Source: Ilyonectria destructans
Lineage: Eukaryota; Ascomycota; Sordariomycetes; Hypocreales; Nectriaceae
Direction: 5' to 3'
Length of the DNA stretch: 64,000 nt
Assembly: GCA_020740775.1 (NCBI GenBank)
Contig: JAHEWK010000001.1
Location: forward strand, 4,340,001 to 4,404,000
The notes under the pieces were generated by a model. That model was not told the origin of the DNA, did no database searches, and saw nothing but the letters and a program-made list of their open reading frames with translations. The number at the start of each line of letters is the position of its first letter. Within the stretch, counting starts at the first letter, position 1. Both the position numbers and the translations under genes were made by a program. Below, piece after piece: positions 1 to 12,758 of this stretch.

Positions 1-3000
1 AGTAGTAGGCCAAGGCGATGGGTGCACCACTGGGCATTGCAGACGACAGACGACAGACGACTGATAGACCCGCTCATGGCCACGGATTTCTGCGTCTGCA
101 CATGCGGTGACTTGTCGTAGGCAGGGGTTGCCTGCGGAGCGGTGGGTGACGCCCAAAAGCTGAGGAGAGCCACAGCCCATCTCGTCGCTTGATTGGGATA
201 ATCACCGGTCACCAGCTCAGCTCCCTCAATGCGAGTGGGCGTTTCGCCCGATCCTACTCATCGAGTTTCCCAATCGGGCCTTGCTGGGTTGAGGCTTCGG
301 GTACAGCGTCCGCGTTCGGTTTCGACGGGTGCCGCGGTTTGTTCCCACAGCGGTGGTCTGGAGCCGCAGCTTCACGCGGTGACCGAGGGGATCTACAAGA
401 TCTTCCCCGCCATCTTCCCCGGAACAAATGTACCCGAGAGACCTGTCAGTGCAAATCCCAGCACACAAGCCGTCGAGAGTGGCTCCGACCTTCTGGACGC
501 CCGCTTCTCCAGTTCTAGTACTGCCGATCACCATCGAGGTGGAACTCCAATCCTGCCTGTTGGTACCGAAGATTACCGGTGTAGATCGGAGTCGTTACAC
601 GGTGAACTTCAAGACCAAGTAGTTCCTTGTCCGTGCCAAGAGATGCTTTTCGAACCCACCCGGGCCAGAGCACAAATCTCCGGCGGCGCCTCCACAGTAT
701 AATGCACATCTTAAGGCGATCAACCCCTGAATAGGATGGATAAGCAATACCGCCCAGGATAGGCATTTAAAACGCCGGGTGGTCCAAAAACAACACGCAG
801 GATGCAAATACTAGCTTTCATTCAGCGATTCAACGCGGGGTGTTGGGCCATGAAAACTGGAAACAGAAATTTGTTCACATTCGGATGCCGCCACATGCGA
901 ACATGCGTAATTCTCCCCTCATGAGGGTCGCGCTGCGAGTCGAGACCGTTCTTTCCTCGGGCGCTCCGTGAGTTCGCCGTGTCTCAACCCCACTCGGTAC
1001 CTGAGATGTGGGCGCCGCCCCCGTTGCAGGCCCACCCCAGGTTGTGTGGATCGTGGACGTTGATGAACAGAGCGGCCCCGTATCAGAATTCGCTGTTCGA
1101 AAAGAAGGCTGGTTGAGGCGGCCTGTTCCTGCGCTTCATTGACCCACGCAGCGCCTCCCGCAAGACCGAGAATCTGAAATCCGTACGGAGTTCAAGAATC
1201 CCATGAAATAAATCTGTGGGCAGCATTGAAAATGACGTGTATGCATCAACATGTTGTCTCAGCAAGCAGATCCCGCCGGAGTTCTATCTCCTATGAGCTG
1301 GCGGAATCTTGGGAAATTTACGCTTGCCGCCCTAAATATAAGCATGCACTCTCGGCGCCAACTCAGTGTAACCCTCTACACAGGGTGATCTTGGGAAAGA
1401 GAGCATGATGACCATGGTGCCGGTTCGGACCCGAGCAATGGCTTTAGTGACAACAGAGCGGCTGTGACAGCCGTCAACAGTATAGCGCCACATTCGGCAT
1501 CATGATAGGGTCATGGCTGACTCGGGAGCTTGCTGGTGTTTTTGCGTAGCCCCTCCACACTGGACCGGGTATCGGCGCTGGCGTTTTGATGAGCGTGCCA
1601 CGATCGGTATCGAAACGACGGACTGCGCGATGTAGTGGATGAGGCTTGAGAGAGCGACCACTCTCCGAGTTCTAGTATCGCGGCGCTCTGGTTCACTGCA
1701 TGTCGGAACTGAAGAGAGCTCATGAAATTGCCCTGAAGCCGTGTCACGCTGGCTCACTTTGGTTGGATGGGGTACACAACGCCAGCCCAACAAAGGCCTT
1801 ACTCTGCATGATGAGGGGCTTACAGGACGAGAGATGCACACTGAATAGGGATAGGCTTGGAAGCACTCTGCCATCCTACATACCATGCGGCTCTGGCAGG
1901 CCTGCGAAGTGCTGTTTGGCGCGTGGCTCTCCCAACCCAACAAGGAGCTTGGGAGGCGTCCATTCGGAAGCGCTCGGGGTCGGCCCAAGGTGATGGAAGC
2001 CGCTAGAGCAGATGATTGGATGGATGGTGCTGGCACGCTGCGGGCCCGGCCGCAAATTGCGCGCCTGCGGTGCCACCTGGGGATAACAAGGACGTATCTC
2101 TAAGTCCATGAGCCTGGGAAGACGATATCGTCAGGGCTCATGTTTGCGGATGCAAGCTGAGACCCGGGACGTACAGTGTAATCTAGAACTCGCCAGGCGA
2201 AAGTCAACCTGAGCGACCCCTGCGGTCTTGACCATCCATCGCTTGCTTCTGCGTCAAGAGTGCTCTGCACCATGCGAATCAGCGAGATGGATTAAGCGAC
2301 GATTCGGGAAGCAGACCACCACACTTGACTTCAGCCAGGGCGGGTCACCGGAAACGACAACAACTCAAGGTGGGGGAGGTGCTGCACTTGCCGAAAACGG
2401 CAACGGACTCGAGCTGGAGACAGTCTGGGCGATGAATGGAACTTGCTGTGCGTTGGCGGGCGAGAGGAGGGCTGCTGTACCATGACCTCAATGCTACACA
2501 GGCTGTCAAGTAGATGAGACGGGCGGCCGACAGTTTCACTCAGCTGAATGGCCGGGGGGCTGGACACTGACTCTTCTCCAATGCTCCTGGGCCTTGGGTC
2601 CTGGACTCCTGGGGAGTCTACCTCGTCACCCGGTTCGCTAGGGGCAGTATCTTGCTAGGGGGCCATGTGTCGGACGATTCGCGCCAGAGCACCCCAAGTC
2701 AGTCCGGACTCGTGGTCAAGAGCTCGGCCGTGAAGCTCTCCAAGAGTCCACTAGCCTGAGCGGGATGTACGATGGATGCGCGGTGCCGTACTCTGTGCAG
2801 ATGTAGTGCACATCAGGCTGGCCCTAACTGTCCTCACGGACCAGAGTCCATCCAAAAGGACAGCGCCCCAGGAGCCAGCCTAAGCTGTCTGGTGAGAACT
2901 GAGAAGAAGCGTCAGGGTGGTCAGTATGGTGTGGTGCCGGCCGGCGCATGGCAGACGCAGAGAGATGAGCAGCGCTGCACAAAGACGCAATGGCGTGTGC

Positions 3001-3926
3001 TCAACTGTCAGTTGTGTGCCAAGACGGGGCACAGAGCGACGCTTGGGGGCGGCGGGAATTGGGAAAAAGCAAGGGATGTAACGCTCCGGGAATGAATCGA
3101 TCTGAGGAGGTCATGGACATGGTCATGAGGCCTGCTGGGATAAACGGTGGTTGTGGTGAGGTGGCGAGTGGGCGCCTAGGAAGAGGAGAGAGGTCTTGGG
3201 CTGAGGTCAAGTTACCTAGTAACCTCTGTAGGTAGGTAGGTTCCCGCCTGTGGAAAGGCTGTCCCGGTCGGCTTTGAGCCTGTGATGGAGGGGCTTTTTC
3301 CTTTCTCGCCCACTGCTTGGCTTGACGCCCACTGAGATAGGCTCTTGCTAGACTCTTGCCCTGCCCGCCTGCCCGCCGCCTGGGGACCCGGAGTCCTCTC
3401 CGCGTAGCGCCGCCGAGGAACAAAGACTACCTATGCAGCGGGTAGTGGTCTAGATGGCGCACAGTGGTCCCAGCGCAAGAACCCACCGGGCACGATGGAG
3501 CGTCGGGCTACTAAGCACGCGAGCTGCAGCGCATAGCAGGCGCTGGGACGTGCTGTGACCTTCCGCCGTTCTTCCAATCGCATCCTCCATCCCACAATGT
3601 ACCTGCACACACTGCACACACTGCAGCATATCGCACCGTACCGAACTTGCGGACTCCATTCCGTACCGTGACGGCTCAGCATGCCGGGTCTTGTCCTCTC
3701 CTTCGGTCATCACCTTGTTCCCATAGCCTCGGCGCCTCTGAGTTGCAGTCAGGCCGTCGGTGGCGACCCCTGCCTCAGCTGCCCTGCGGCCTAGTCACGG
3801 CTTTGGTTTGTGTGACCAGACAACTCTCCGCGTCATCCCTCCCTCTCGTGGGAGCGGCGTAGGCGACACAACGCGACTTAGACCGCGACAGGGCAGTGAT
3901 AACCACGGCGAACGGCGAGGACCACG
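1..3926. other. non-coding stretch, no supported gene
   Basis: I see no convincing gene here. Open frames exist on both strands (for example 229-702 and 1500-2036), but they overlap each other, have no recognisable domain and lack a consistent exon structure. A short TAGGTAGGTAGG run lies at about 3228-3241 and matches motifs in front of other genes in the window. The left edge may carry the end of a gene lying outside the window, but nothing in it can be identified. Confidence 0.5.
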
Positions 3927-4076
3927 ATGCAGAGTCCTGGGCTGCCGCAGCCCTGGAACCTGGCCCGGCCAGCTCGCGTCTGCATTAACCCTCGAGCTAG
4001 GTACGACATCCTAGGCCGCCCTCCGCTGGCATACCTCCAGACTTGGCCCATCGCAGGGCACTCGCAGGAGTCGCAG

Positions 4077-4244
4077 GGCCACTCGCAGGGCCACTCGCAG
4101 GGCCACTCGCAGGGCCACTCGCAGGGCCACTCGCAGGGCCACTCGCAGGGCCACTCGCAGGGCCACTCGCAGGGCCACTCGCAGGGCCACTCGCAGGGCC
4201 ACTCGCAGGGCCACTCGCAGGGCCACTCGCAGGGCCACTCGCAG
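4077..4244. repeat. 12-bp minisatellite, 14 perfect copies
   Basis: Fourteen head-to-tail identical copies of the 12-mer GGCCACTCGCAG, with one extra diverged copy just before (about 4054-4076) and a one-base variant just after (GGC TAC). The unit length is a multiple of three and holds no stop on either strand, so long open frames run through it on both strands (GHSQ, LAGP, ASGP and RVAL tetrapeptides). The perfect identity of the copies points to recent expansion or homogenisation. It lies about 1.06 kb before the homeobox start codon. Confidence 0.97.
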
Positions 4245-4870
4245 GGCTACTCCCTTTGGGAGCCAGCACAAGATGGAAACGACGCCAATCCCACCGAGTT
4301 GGCAGCCCCCGTCCTGGCAGGCCGTGGCGCTGGGCTCTCCTCCGAACGAGGGAGCCAGGGAGTGTCCTGAGTGGGTGGCCAGGGCGCCGCCACGACGGCA
4401 GCACAGGCCGGCTCGGTGCGCAACCCCCCTGCCGGCCGCTTCCCCTGGACGCCCCGGGGGGTGGCCAGCTAATGAAAACCTTCGTACAGGTCTGTCGAAG
4501 GCTTGGGGGGGTGGGTGGGCGGCCAGGGCTGGCAAGGGTTGGAGGCAGGGATAGGCTGAGCAGTTGAGACCTCGTCCCAAGTCGCGCCAGGTACCTGTTG
4601 AGCGAGCCTTGTGCTGTGTCTTGGGTACCCTGCACGCCTGGCACACAGGCCTGGAGATACTGCTTCTGTGAGCTATCATGGGTACCACGCCCCTCGATGT
4701 GATCTCCTCCCCCGGTTACGTGCAGGCTACGGATGGGATCCAGGGGCGGGTCTCATTGCTGCTCCGTCACCCCAGTTCACACTCGGGTGTGAACCCACAC
4801 GCCATCTCGCAGACCGTCATGACGGGGCAGACGACTGCCGGTGCTCCCAAGGCTGCGTACTACGCACATG

Positions 4871-5308
4871 TCTTTCCTTCTTCTACCCTCCCACACCCCT
4901 CCTACCTTGTCCCCATACTGTTTTTCCCTCCCCGTTTAAGAACTCCTTGTCGACCTCGTCCTTGGAGGGCAAAATCCGAGTGAGCTCTGTCTCACAACCG
5001 CCGCACCCTTCTCGCTTCCTCCATCTGCCTCGAATCGTCCTGCAATTGTTCAAAAGACGACCCGATCCCACAACCCCATCTGCCACCATCTACATCAGAC
5101 ACTTCCATTCGTTTGTCCTTGTAGCATCCACACCAGACAGACTCTTACCAAAGCCCTTCATTGCCTTTGCCAAGAGACCAACCCACCATTCGCTCAAATC
5201 CCGATCACTTCAACAACACCGGCTCAGACCAACTCCAAACACGCCGAGAGTTCTGTATCACGGCTTGTACTCTGCCGCGTTCATTGTCTCCCAGAGCATT
5301 AGCTCGCA
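4871..5308 (+). promoter_or_regulatory. pyrimidine-rich, ATG-free leader of the homeobox gene
   Basis: From about 4871 to the homeobox start codon the plus strand is rich in C and T (runs such as CTTCTACCCTCCCACACCCCTCC near 4880) and contains no ATG. This is the expected look of a filamentous-fungal transcription start region and 5' leader. An ATG-initiated frame of 101 codons (4678-4983) lies just upstream and would be a uORF only if transcription began before it. No TATA box is assigned. Confidence 0.5.
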
Positions 5309-7112
5309 ATGAAGAACAATATGGGATCCTACCCCGAGTCCCAATGGACTGGATGGGCCTACAATGGCGCCGCCGGCTCCTACTCCGGATATGCGCAACC
5401 ACCCAGTTACGCCGCCTACCTTCCGGAGTCCATGGAACTCTACAGTAATCAACAGAGCCACCTAGTCCACCATCAGCAAATGTCTCGAACAACTGAGACC
5501 AAGCCTCGTCTGTCGAAAGAGGAGGTCGAGGTCCTGGAGGCTGAGTTCCAAAAGAACCACAAGCCCAACAGCAGCACCAAGAAGGCGCTTGCGGAGTCGA
5601 TGAGAGTTGATCATGCTCGCATTAATGTATTTCATCCCAGTACAACTACCGTGCGTATATGATTGACTGACTGGATGGTAGAACTGGTTTCAAAACCGTC
5701 GCGCACGGGAGAAGAAGGAAAACAACATTCGTGAATATGCCGCCAAGCAAAAGCTCGAGAAAGACAAGGCCGTCGCTGAGACTGGCCACTATTCGGATAG
5801 CGACCGTTACAGCGATCGGGTCGCTTCAAGTGCACCCTTCCCCGACCCCCGCCGGCCATCCATCAAGAGCGAGTACACGGACGTGAGCCCTTCAGCCGAT
5901 CTTGCGACCCCTGAGCATGACAGCGAGACCAGTCAATCAGATGCATGCTCGTCCCCAGACATGTCTCTTCATGCTACTCCTGACCGCGCCCTCTCCTTCG
6001 ACTCTTGCAATGCCGGGGTCGAGTACTTCTCATTGAAACAGGAAGTTATTGATTCGAAATCTGCCTTTATCTCGGATTCGACAGGCGGGTTTCTCTCTCT
6101 GGGCGAACCAAACCCACAGATCCAGTCCACCGGCCTGCAGTACCCCGGCTTTGACCAATTCCCCCAGTTGATCATGCCCAACGATGACTGCGAGCTGACC
6201 CCCTCCTACTCGCAGCAGTGCTTCCCTGGAAGCGCTGGAATGTCACCCGCTTCGGTCCAAAGCTCTTACCCGCAATACAGCGAACAAGAGTTTGATGAGA
6301 ATCACGCCGATGCCAAAGGTGCTTCTCAGCAATCATTGAAGTCACCGCCATCCATGGACATTGCCTCCCGGCGAAACCGCCGACCCCCACACCTTGCAAT
6401 CAATGCATCACGCAGCTACTCGGCGGGCGTCCCGAGGACGGCGGTAGACATGGGAAGGAGGACAGATGTTGGCAGCTCAATGCGCCGCGTTGCCTCTGCC
6501 ACAGGGACCGTTCGCATTTCCAAGCCGTCTGGAACCCCTCGAAGCCCATTCTTTGATCGGAACCATGAGGTACTCATCCAGCTAAACCGGTCTCCCACTT
6601 TCTCAGGTGCAACGCCGACCATCGCACCACCCACTCCAAACACTCCTGTTGTCTTGAACCAGCAAGGGATGTGCGAGGTCAACGCATCATGTGCGCTCTC
6701 TCTTGACGAAAAGGGTTCTCTAGATCTTGGAGTTCACGACCCAACCCTCCGGACCCCACCCACGACGCCCGGTATCATGGAGAATATGTTCACAGTTAAC
6801 TCTACCTACGACGTGCCAGTGTCTGACGAACCCCTTGTTACCCCGGGGTTGGGCAGCTTTCCAAGTGACTTTGAGGTCCCCGGCGTTTCAAACCAAGTTC
6901 CGCACTACATTACCAACGGTTGCTCAAGCCAGCCTCAGACTCCATCATACACCTCGCACATGGGGCCCAACTACTTCGGCTACTCTGGAGGCAATGCCGA
7001 GTACAACTGGTCCGACCCATCGGGGTCGGCAAAGTCATCGCCCGGCCAAAGTCATCAACAGGTCCAGTTCATGAACATGACACCTTCAAGCTTCAACCAC
7101 GTTGAGAAATAA
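5309..7112 (+). CDS. homeobox transcription factor (582 aa, 2 exons)
   Basis: Exons are 5309-5626 and 5682-7112; the 55-nt intron falls inside the recognition helix of the homeodomain. The protein has a Tyr/Gln/Ser-rich N terminus and a homeodomain at about residues 63-121 with the invariant WFQNRRAR core (Trp-Phe-Gln-Asn, Gln50 and Asn51 equivalents present). A basic stretch follows, then a long Ser/Pro/Thr-rich tail with many S/T-P sites and no other known domain. Homeodomain proteins bind DNA in the nucleus. Single-homeodomain proteins of this layout in Sordariomycetes include conidiation regulators (Htf1/MoHOX2 type), and that assignment is my guess only. The start is the first ATG after a long ATG-free leader. 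The family call is firm; the ortholog is not. Confidence 0.9.
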
Positions 7113-9613
7113 GCTTCGATCTTTACTTCGACACAGTTTGCATGGCTGGACCAACATTTTTGCATCTACAGCGATCCTTGTCCGCCCTTTTTGGACATTG
7201 TACAATATCAACGAACTCCAAAGTTCCTTCTCTTGCTTCTTCACAATGACGATGGAAATCGTCCTACGAGCGAGCCAAAAAACTCTATTTTCTTTTTCTA
7301 ATACCTAACGAATCATACCCTAATGTAATGGATGGATTGTCTTATTTGGCGCTTTGGGATGGGCAAGGTGACACGGGAAGGGATCATGAACAGGAAAAGG
7401 GGCCAGAAACACGAGGAACCATTGAACGATTTGTGAAGCAAAGAGATGCTACGTGGCAGGAGTGGAGCAGAAACAGAAACCTCAGTCTACACGCTCGGTT
7501 GGTTGGACTTTGAGTGGCGGGCGAGGGGCGAGGGGGATATTGGTATGAGAGCAGTCGGAGACAGCTCCGGGTTGGGAGCTAAAATAGCTATCCCTAGTGG
7601 GGATGATGGAGGTAGCTGTGGATATAAACACCAATTATGCGAACCAAAATACCAATTAACAACTACGCTGGGGTGCAAGCAGCTTGTGGTGAGATGTAAA
7701 ATTGCCGTGATGTCACTCGGATGGTTAAGCGTAAGATGTGCTACATATTTTCAGTCGTAGTGGATCGAGAAGCGCACAGCCCATTCACGAACGGCCAGCT
7801 CTCAATTCCAAGTCAGACGTGGTAGGTAGGGTGAGATTAGTGGTACCGCGTGGTGTTTCGGGTGGTCTTCCCAAAGTCGATGGCCGCCGAAAGGGGATCC
7901 ATATTTACCACATTGCATTCCATTCACGTTCCCGAATGGGGATGGCAACTAAGTGGATGGGTGGTGCACCCAGGGCCTTCTCAATGGCCACCGGGGACCA
8001 CCTGTGCACTAGGTGGCACACATTGTATCACACTCACATCAGCTCGCGGAGATCAGGGCGGGCCAGTCCGAGGCCGGGACCGGAACCTCCGGCCCCCACT
8101 CCACCCCGCACCTATTGGGTTCCTCCGATGCGGGTGACCGGCGGCGATTGTTGGGCCTTTTAACTGACATGAGGCTGGCGAAGGATCTTATTGGGCGTAG
8201 AGGCTGGGCTGCCGAATAACGGGGAACAGGAGGCGCTTTTTGTGCTGCAGGAGCACTGACGCAAACATGTGTAACCGCTTCTCGAACAGGTCCAACAGAC
8301 CCAACAGAGGTGGCTTCTTGGGTGACATACTATTGTTGATTGACGATAGATGGCTTGCTGCCAAGACGAAAGCACAGGCGACGCACAGGCGGGGTGGAAA
8401 TGGGAGGTACACGGGTGTACTTGTCTCGATTGACTTGACATCTCTCGAGTACCACCCACCACGTCCATCCAGCCTTTGGTCTAATGCGGGATGACATGCC
8501 CGTACTTCCCATCTAGTTGCAGCAGCCAAGGTCAGCGTCACAAAGCGGTTAGCATCTGAGGGTAGATGGTTCGAGGCTGACGGTTGCAACGGCCTCCTCA
8601 ACAACGCCCCCGCCCTGCGCAGCTCAGCTTGTTGGTGGCGCTCAGCTCTTCCACCGCGCGAGACTGATGCTCCCGTCACTGTCACTGGTTGGCATGTGGA
8701 TGCATAATGCCACCAGCTGAAAGCCACCGGTGCTGATGCTCGAGGCGAGAGGGCTGGCGTGTGCCTGAAAATCCTTCAATGGCTTGTCCCCTTGCTAGAA
8801 TCGGTGGAGGTAAGCTGGAACGTCTGGTGTGCTGTACAACATAGGCGTCAAAGGCGTCAAAGGCGGGTTAGCCCAGCTGGGGTGCATCGATGGTTTGTAA
8901 GAAGTGCAGGCGGGCGGGGAGGTCAAAGCAATGCTCGAGAACGCAGAGCCAGAGACACATGCAAGCCGCAAGCCATGTTGAGACCGGCAAATGGTTTCTC
9001 TCACTTTCCCAAGTTGCGCTAGGGCCTCGTTGAACGTTGGGCGTGATGCGAGCTACCCCGCTATCGTGACGATGACGGACCTGCGCATCAGGCTGGCGGT
9101 TTATTAGGGCAACCAGCTGTTGGCTGCAGCCACAGAAGCACGAGACAGTCGCTAGAGCTCTCTGGTCTCCCGCTATGCAGCCCCGAACGTTTTCGGTGAG
9201 AGAGGCAGGCTAGTAAATAAGTTAAGGAAATTCAAGCAGGCAAACCCAAACTGGTCCAAAGAGTTTAAACTTGCAAGTTGTTAGTGACCATCCATCTTCA
9301 CGTGGATGAGAGGGCGAAGATCATAGTGGGGCAGCACGCTGATCGCGCTGTGAAGACGCGCCAAAAATTACCCGTCCCGACCCAGTACGTCACTGGACGG
9401 CCTCGAACCGTGCACGCCAGCTCACGCGTCTGGCCGCCCTTGTCCAGGAAGCCACTTCAGACTTCAGACATGCGATCCCTCACGCTACCCCATGACAACA
9501 AGTCCTCAACCCCTGGTGATTCCGTCCGTATATTTCTACTTTTTAGTCGTTGTTGCATCTGCCACCAGTATCTCGGATAATGCTATGCCTTGAATGAGCA
9601 CCCCGCCGTTCTC
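7113..9613. other. intergenic region with Sld3 promoter
   Basis: This holds the 3' flank of the homeobox gene (AT-rich to about 7330) and the promoter of the Sld3 gene. I found no supported gene. A short 9-bp tandem (GGCGTCAAA, about 8846-8866) is present. Near the Sld3 end are an E2F/MBF-like GCGCCAAA at 9358-9365 and an MCB-like ACGCGT at 9424-9429. Open frames on the minus strand at 8188-8727 have no recognisable features. Confidence 0.4.
9424..9429. promoter_or_regulatory. MCB-like box (ACGCGT) upstream of Sld3
   Basis: The palindrome ACGCGT, the core of the MBF-binding MluI cell-cycle box, lies 185 bp before the Sld3 start codon. A second G1/S-type motif, GCGCCAAA, lies at 9358-9365. 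G1/S control is known for many replication genes in yeasts. Here it is inferred from motif matches only, and a six-base match is expected by chance in GC-rich DNA. Confidence 0.3.
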
Positions 9614-12576
9614 ATGTCCTCTCCCGCCTTCCCTGGCACAGACGCGTCGCGTCCGCAGACGAGGATTTTGACGCCCAGTTCCGAGGGCAGCTTGAATCGC
9701 AACGATGGACCGACGCCTACGAGGCCTGCTTCGCCCGACCGCCGCAAGAGGAAGAGGGCAGACTCCGTAGCCATGGATCATTTGCTAAAGCCGTCCATTG
9801 CTCTCAAGGTGAGTGGTGCTGTCCCGTGCAGGCCATGCTGATATACGTTTGTTGCTCACTCTTCGGGACTTTGATAGCCGCATCCTCCAAACCTCCACGT
9901 CCCACCCCGCGTCCTCCAACCATTGATGGTCATCCCTCGCGAGCAGCTCCCGCTATCATGCATCGATTTCAATCCCTCCAATGTCGAACTCTCACCCGGC
10001 CGCCTGTTCGAATCTCACATCAAAATCCTGGACCTGGAAAGCCGCATGGGTTCTGTCCCTGTTGTCCTGCTTGCGAGATACGAGTCTAGTCGTAACGTGT
10101 ACGCCCTCGAGAGACAGGACAACGGACTCTACGTCGCGTGTCGTCTCGGGTCTTGGATTGACCTGTCTTCGCTGGCGAAGCATGCGACTGCGACCTGTCA
10201 CGAACGTCTCCGATCTACCGCCCGACCAGAGTCTCGAGGGCGAACCGCGTCCGCAGCGATGACGACACCTCAGTTGCAAAAAGACCAAAAGGTGAAGAGA
10301 GCCGCCATTGAGGCCATCCAATCTCTCGTCCGCAAGAGGGCCAGGTCTCAATCCATCTCCATGTTTGAGGACCCTATCAAATCCGACGACAATGCCTTGG
10401 TCCCCAAACCTGTGGAATCACAACTACCATCACCCCTCCTTCAGCAAGAAGACCTTCCCGATGTCGATACTCTTGGCAAGATAGAGGTTGTTGCCCCCCC
10501 TGTCTCTATCTCGATATTTAACAACCCCGAAGAATCTGCCCCGCAACAAACTGCTGAGGGGATCTTTGAGAATATCAGAACGCAGTACTTCGAGGCCTTG
10601 TATAAATCTATGGTTTGTCTCTCACTCATGCTAGCCCTCAGTTCAATTTAGCTAATTATCTAGGGTTCGTTGGCGTACTTTGCTAAGGGGCCACTGTCTC
10701 GGGCACGTTCGGCTTTCCACCTCGATCTTGAGTCTAGCCTGGATATGGGCGATCTGATTGAATTCTTAAAGAGCCTTGTTTTGACGACCGTACAAGTCGA
10801 CAAGAAATACCGCGATACTGTCCCTGATGTCATAACCAAGATGAAAGCGATTGTTGAAAGCTCTGACGAGGGGCGAAAGAAGAAGCGACGAGCCAAGAAG
10901 ATGAAGCTTGGCAAAGACGGCATGTATCCCTACGAAGAGGACCACGTTCAGAAGTGGTGGATGGCAAACAAACCCGACTTGCATTACGATGAAGCCACCA
11001 TCCCCACCCAACAGATCAAGTCACTGGCCTCGATGCTTCGGACTCGCGAAACCCAGCTCCAAATGATTTTGATTCTCGAGATCCTGGCATTGACTCCTCT
11101 GAGGGCGGCTGAGGACGCGGAAGACAGCCAACTTCCGCCCCTGCCTGGTGCCCTCGAGTCTCAGGAAGGCATGGCACCACCCCCGAAGAAACGAAACAAG
11201 CACAACCTGCCCGTCCTCATAGACGTTCATGCAGATCGCCTGACTATTTGGCAATCAACCGTCTCCGATGAACAACTCTTGCTAGAGGACTCCCAGGCTA
11301 CACACCAGTCCGGTGATGGCCAGCTTCAGCAAAAAGGGTCTTCTGAACCCCTCAAGGACTTTTGTATCGACGTAATCGTGCCTTTGTAAGTCAGTCTTTC
11401 TGCCGACATCTCCAGTCACTGACTTTATTATTATAGTTTTTCAGCACGACTGCCAGAGCTGTGTGACTCTATCAACCGGAAACTAGGTGGCCCAGTCATT
11501 GTGAAGCCTTCCAAATCGAGGAGCCTGAAACGATCGTCTAGCAAACGTGAGCAGAAGCCTGGAGCTGTCACAAAGCGACCCAGCCAGCAGCCCAGGACCC
11601 TCCAGCGAGCGCTGTCTACAGAACAGCATCATCGCCGTAGCATTTCCAGAGGCCCCAGCAACATGATTGCTCTCATGCGCTCTGCGACATCCACTTCTGT
11701 ACCGGGAATTAAGCGGGAGGGAAGCGAGCCAGCTGCGTTGAAAGGGGTCCTAAAGGGCGAACCGGACCTACTAAACAGGCGAAGTGGTCCCCTCTCTCGA
11801 AGCACCAGCATGTCCAACCTAAGGGACACCAAACCAAACAAGAAGGCCCTTGTCGAGGCCGAGTTGAAAGATGCCATCTCAGCTCTGAGAAAGCCTCATA
11901 GAGAAGTCGTTAGCAAAGAATTGATGGATGCAGCGGAGCGTCGAACATCGACAAGCCTTTCAGCAAAGAGTAAGTCTTTCAAAGTGGCGATATGCAGTAC
12001 ACCCGACTGACATGTAATGCAGAAGTGAGGAGGCCGGCGCGAAGCTCGCTTGGCACATCTATTGTGAAGGCTACACCAGCGAACAATCGGTTCAAGGATG
12101 TATTTGCTGCAAAGTCTGAATCAGTAGCTGATGTCCCACTGATAAGCACTGAAGAAGTCATCCCTCCTTCAAGCATGCCATCAATGATTCCATCGACGGG
12201 CTTGCGAGGAGGCCGTAGAGACGCATTCCGCTTTAGCCCATCCCCTGTCATGGATCGAATTGACAGCACACCCACAAAGGGTTCAAGTTTCCTTCATCGG
12301 CTTAGGGACGATAGCCCTGGGCTACCACCCTCGTCGCCCCTGATGGAGAGAAAAGCCATGCCGCAAGAGCGATTCCTTGTGTCAGGCACAGCGATGAAGG
12401 AGCAGAGGAAAATTGACTTTACACTGTCGAGGGACGAAGGGGTCCTAGCAGCACCCATCAAGTCCATTGCAATGGAATTCAACAGCATTGGGGCCAAGCT
12501 GGATGAGCCCGTGGGAAATTCGATGTCGATTTACCAGAAACTGGGATGGGATGACGAACTGGATGACCTGTTATGA
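9614..12576 (+). CDS. SLD3: DNA replication regulator Sld3 (912 aa, 5 exons)
   Basis: Exons: 9614-9808, 9878-10612, 10664-11385, 11437-11969 and 12023-12576. Sld3 loads Cdc45 onto the Mcm2-7 helicase and, once phosphorylated by CDK, binds Dpb11 to start replication in the nucleus. The family signature is the Sld3/Treslin Cdc45-binding region: from residue 311 the protein reads GSLAYFAKGPLSRAR, followed by helices rich in Leu and Lys and a basic KKKRRAKK stretch. The last third is disordered and rich in Ser, Arg and S/T-P motifs, including a dense group around 12230-12350, as expected for CDK-controlled Dpb11 binding. The C terminus ends in an acidic WDDELDDLL. The true ATG is 9614; an in-frame TTG lies at 9590. 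The gene converges on Trs65, with 182 bp between stops. Confidence 0.9.
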
Positions 12577-12758
12577 GTTGTTTGATGGAGCATTTATATG
12601 GTGTCTACAATAAGCGTATAAGATACAGGTACGGGGATATAGCATTATAAGGCGGCGTTGGGATCACGGTAGGGTTACTACTGTATGGATAACGACATTC
12701 AAGATATGACAATCATTCCCACTGACAGTCGAACGATGCCTTGCAGCTTGGCTTGTAT

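Noticed and set aside
189..702. 157-codon frame at the left edge
   Set aside because: Overlapping frames on both strands, no domain and no splice-consistent partner exons; it could be a relic but cannot be supported.
3927..4370. 147-codon ATG frame encoding (GHSQ)n
   Set aside because: The frame is open because the 12-bp repeat has no stops; other frames on both strands are equally open, the flanks are not protein-like and there is no signal peptide.
9590..9613. Sld3 start at 9590
   Set aside because: The codon there is TTG; the first ATG in frame is 9614.
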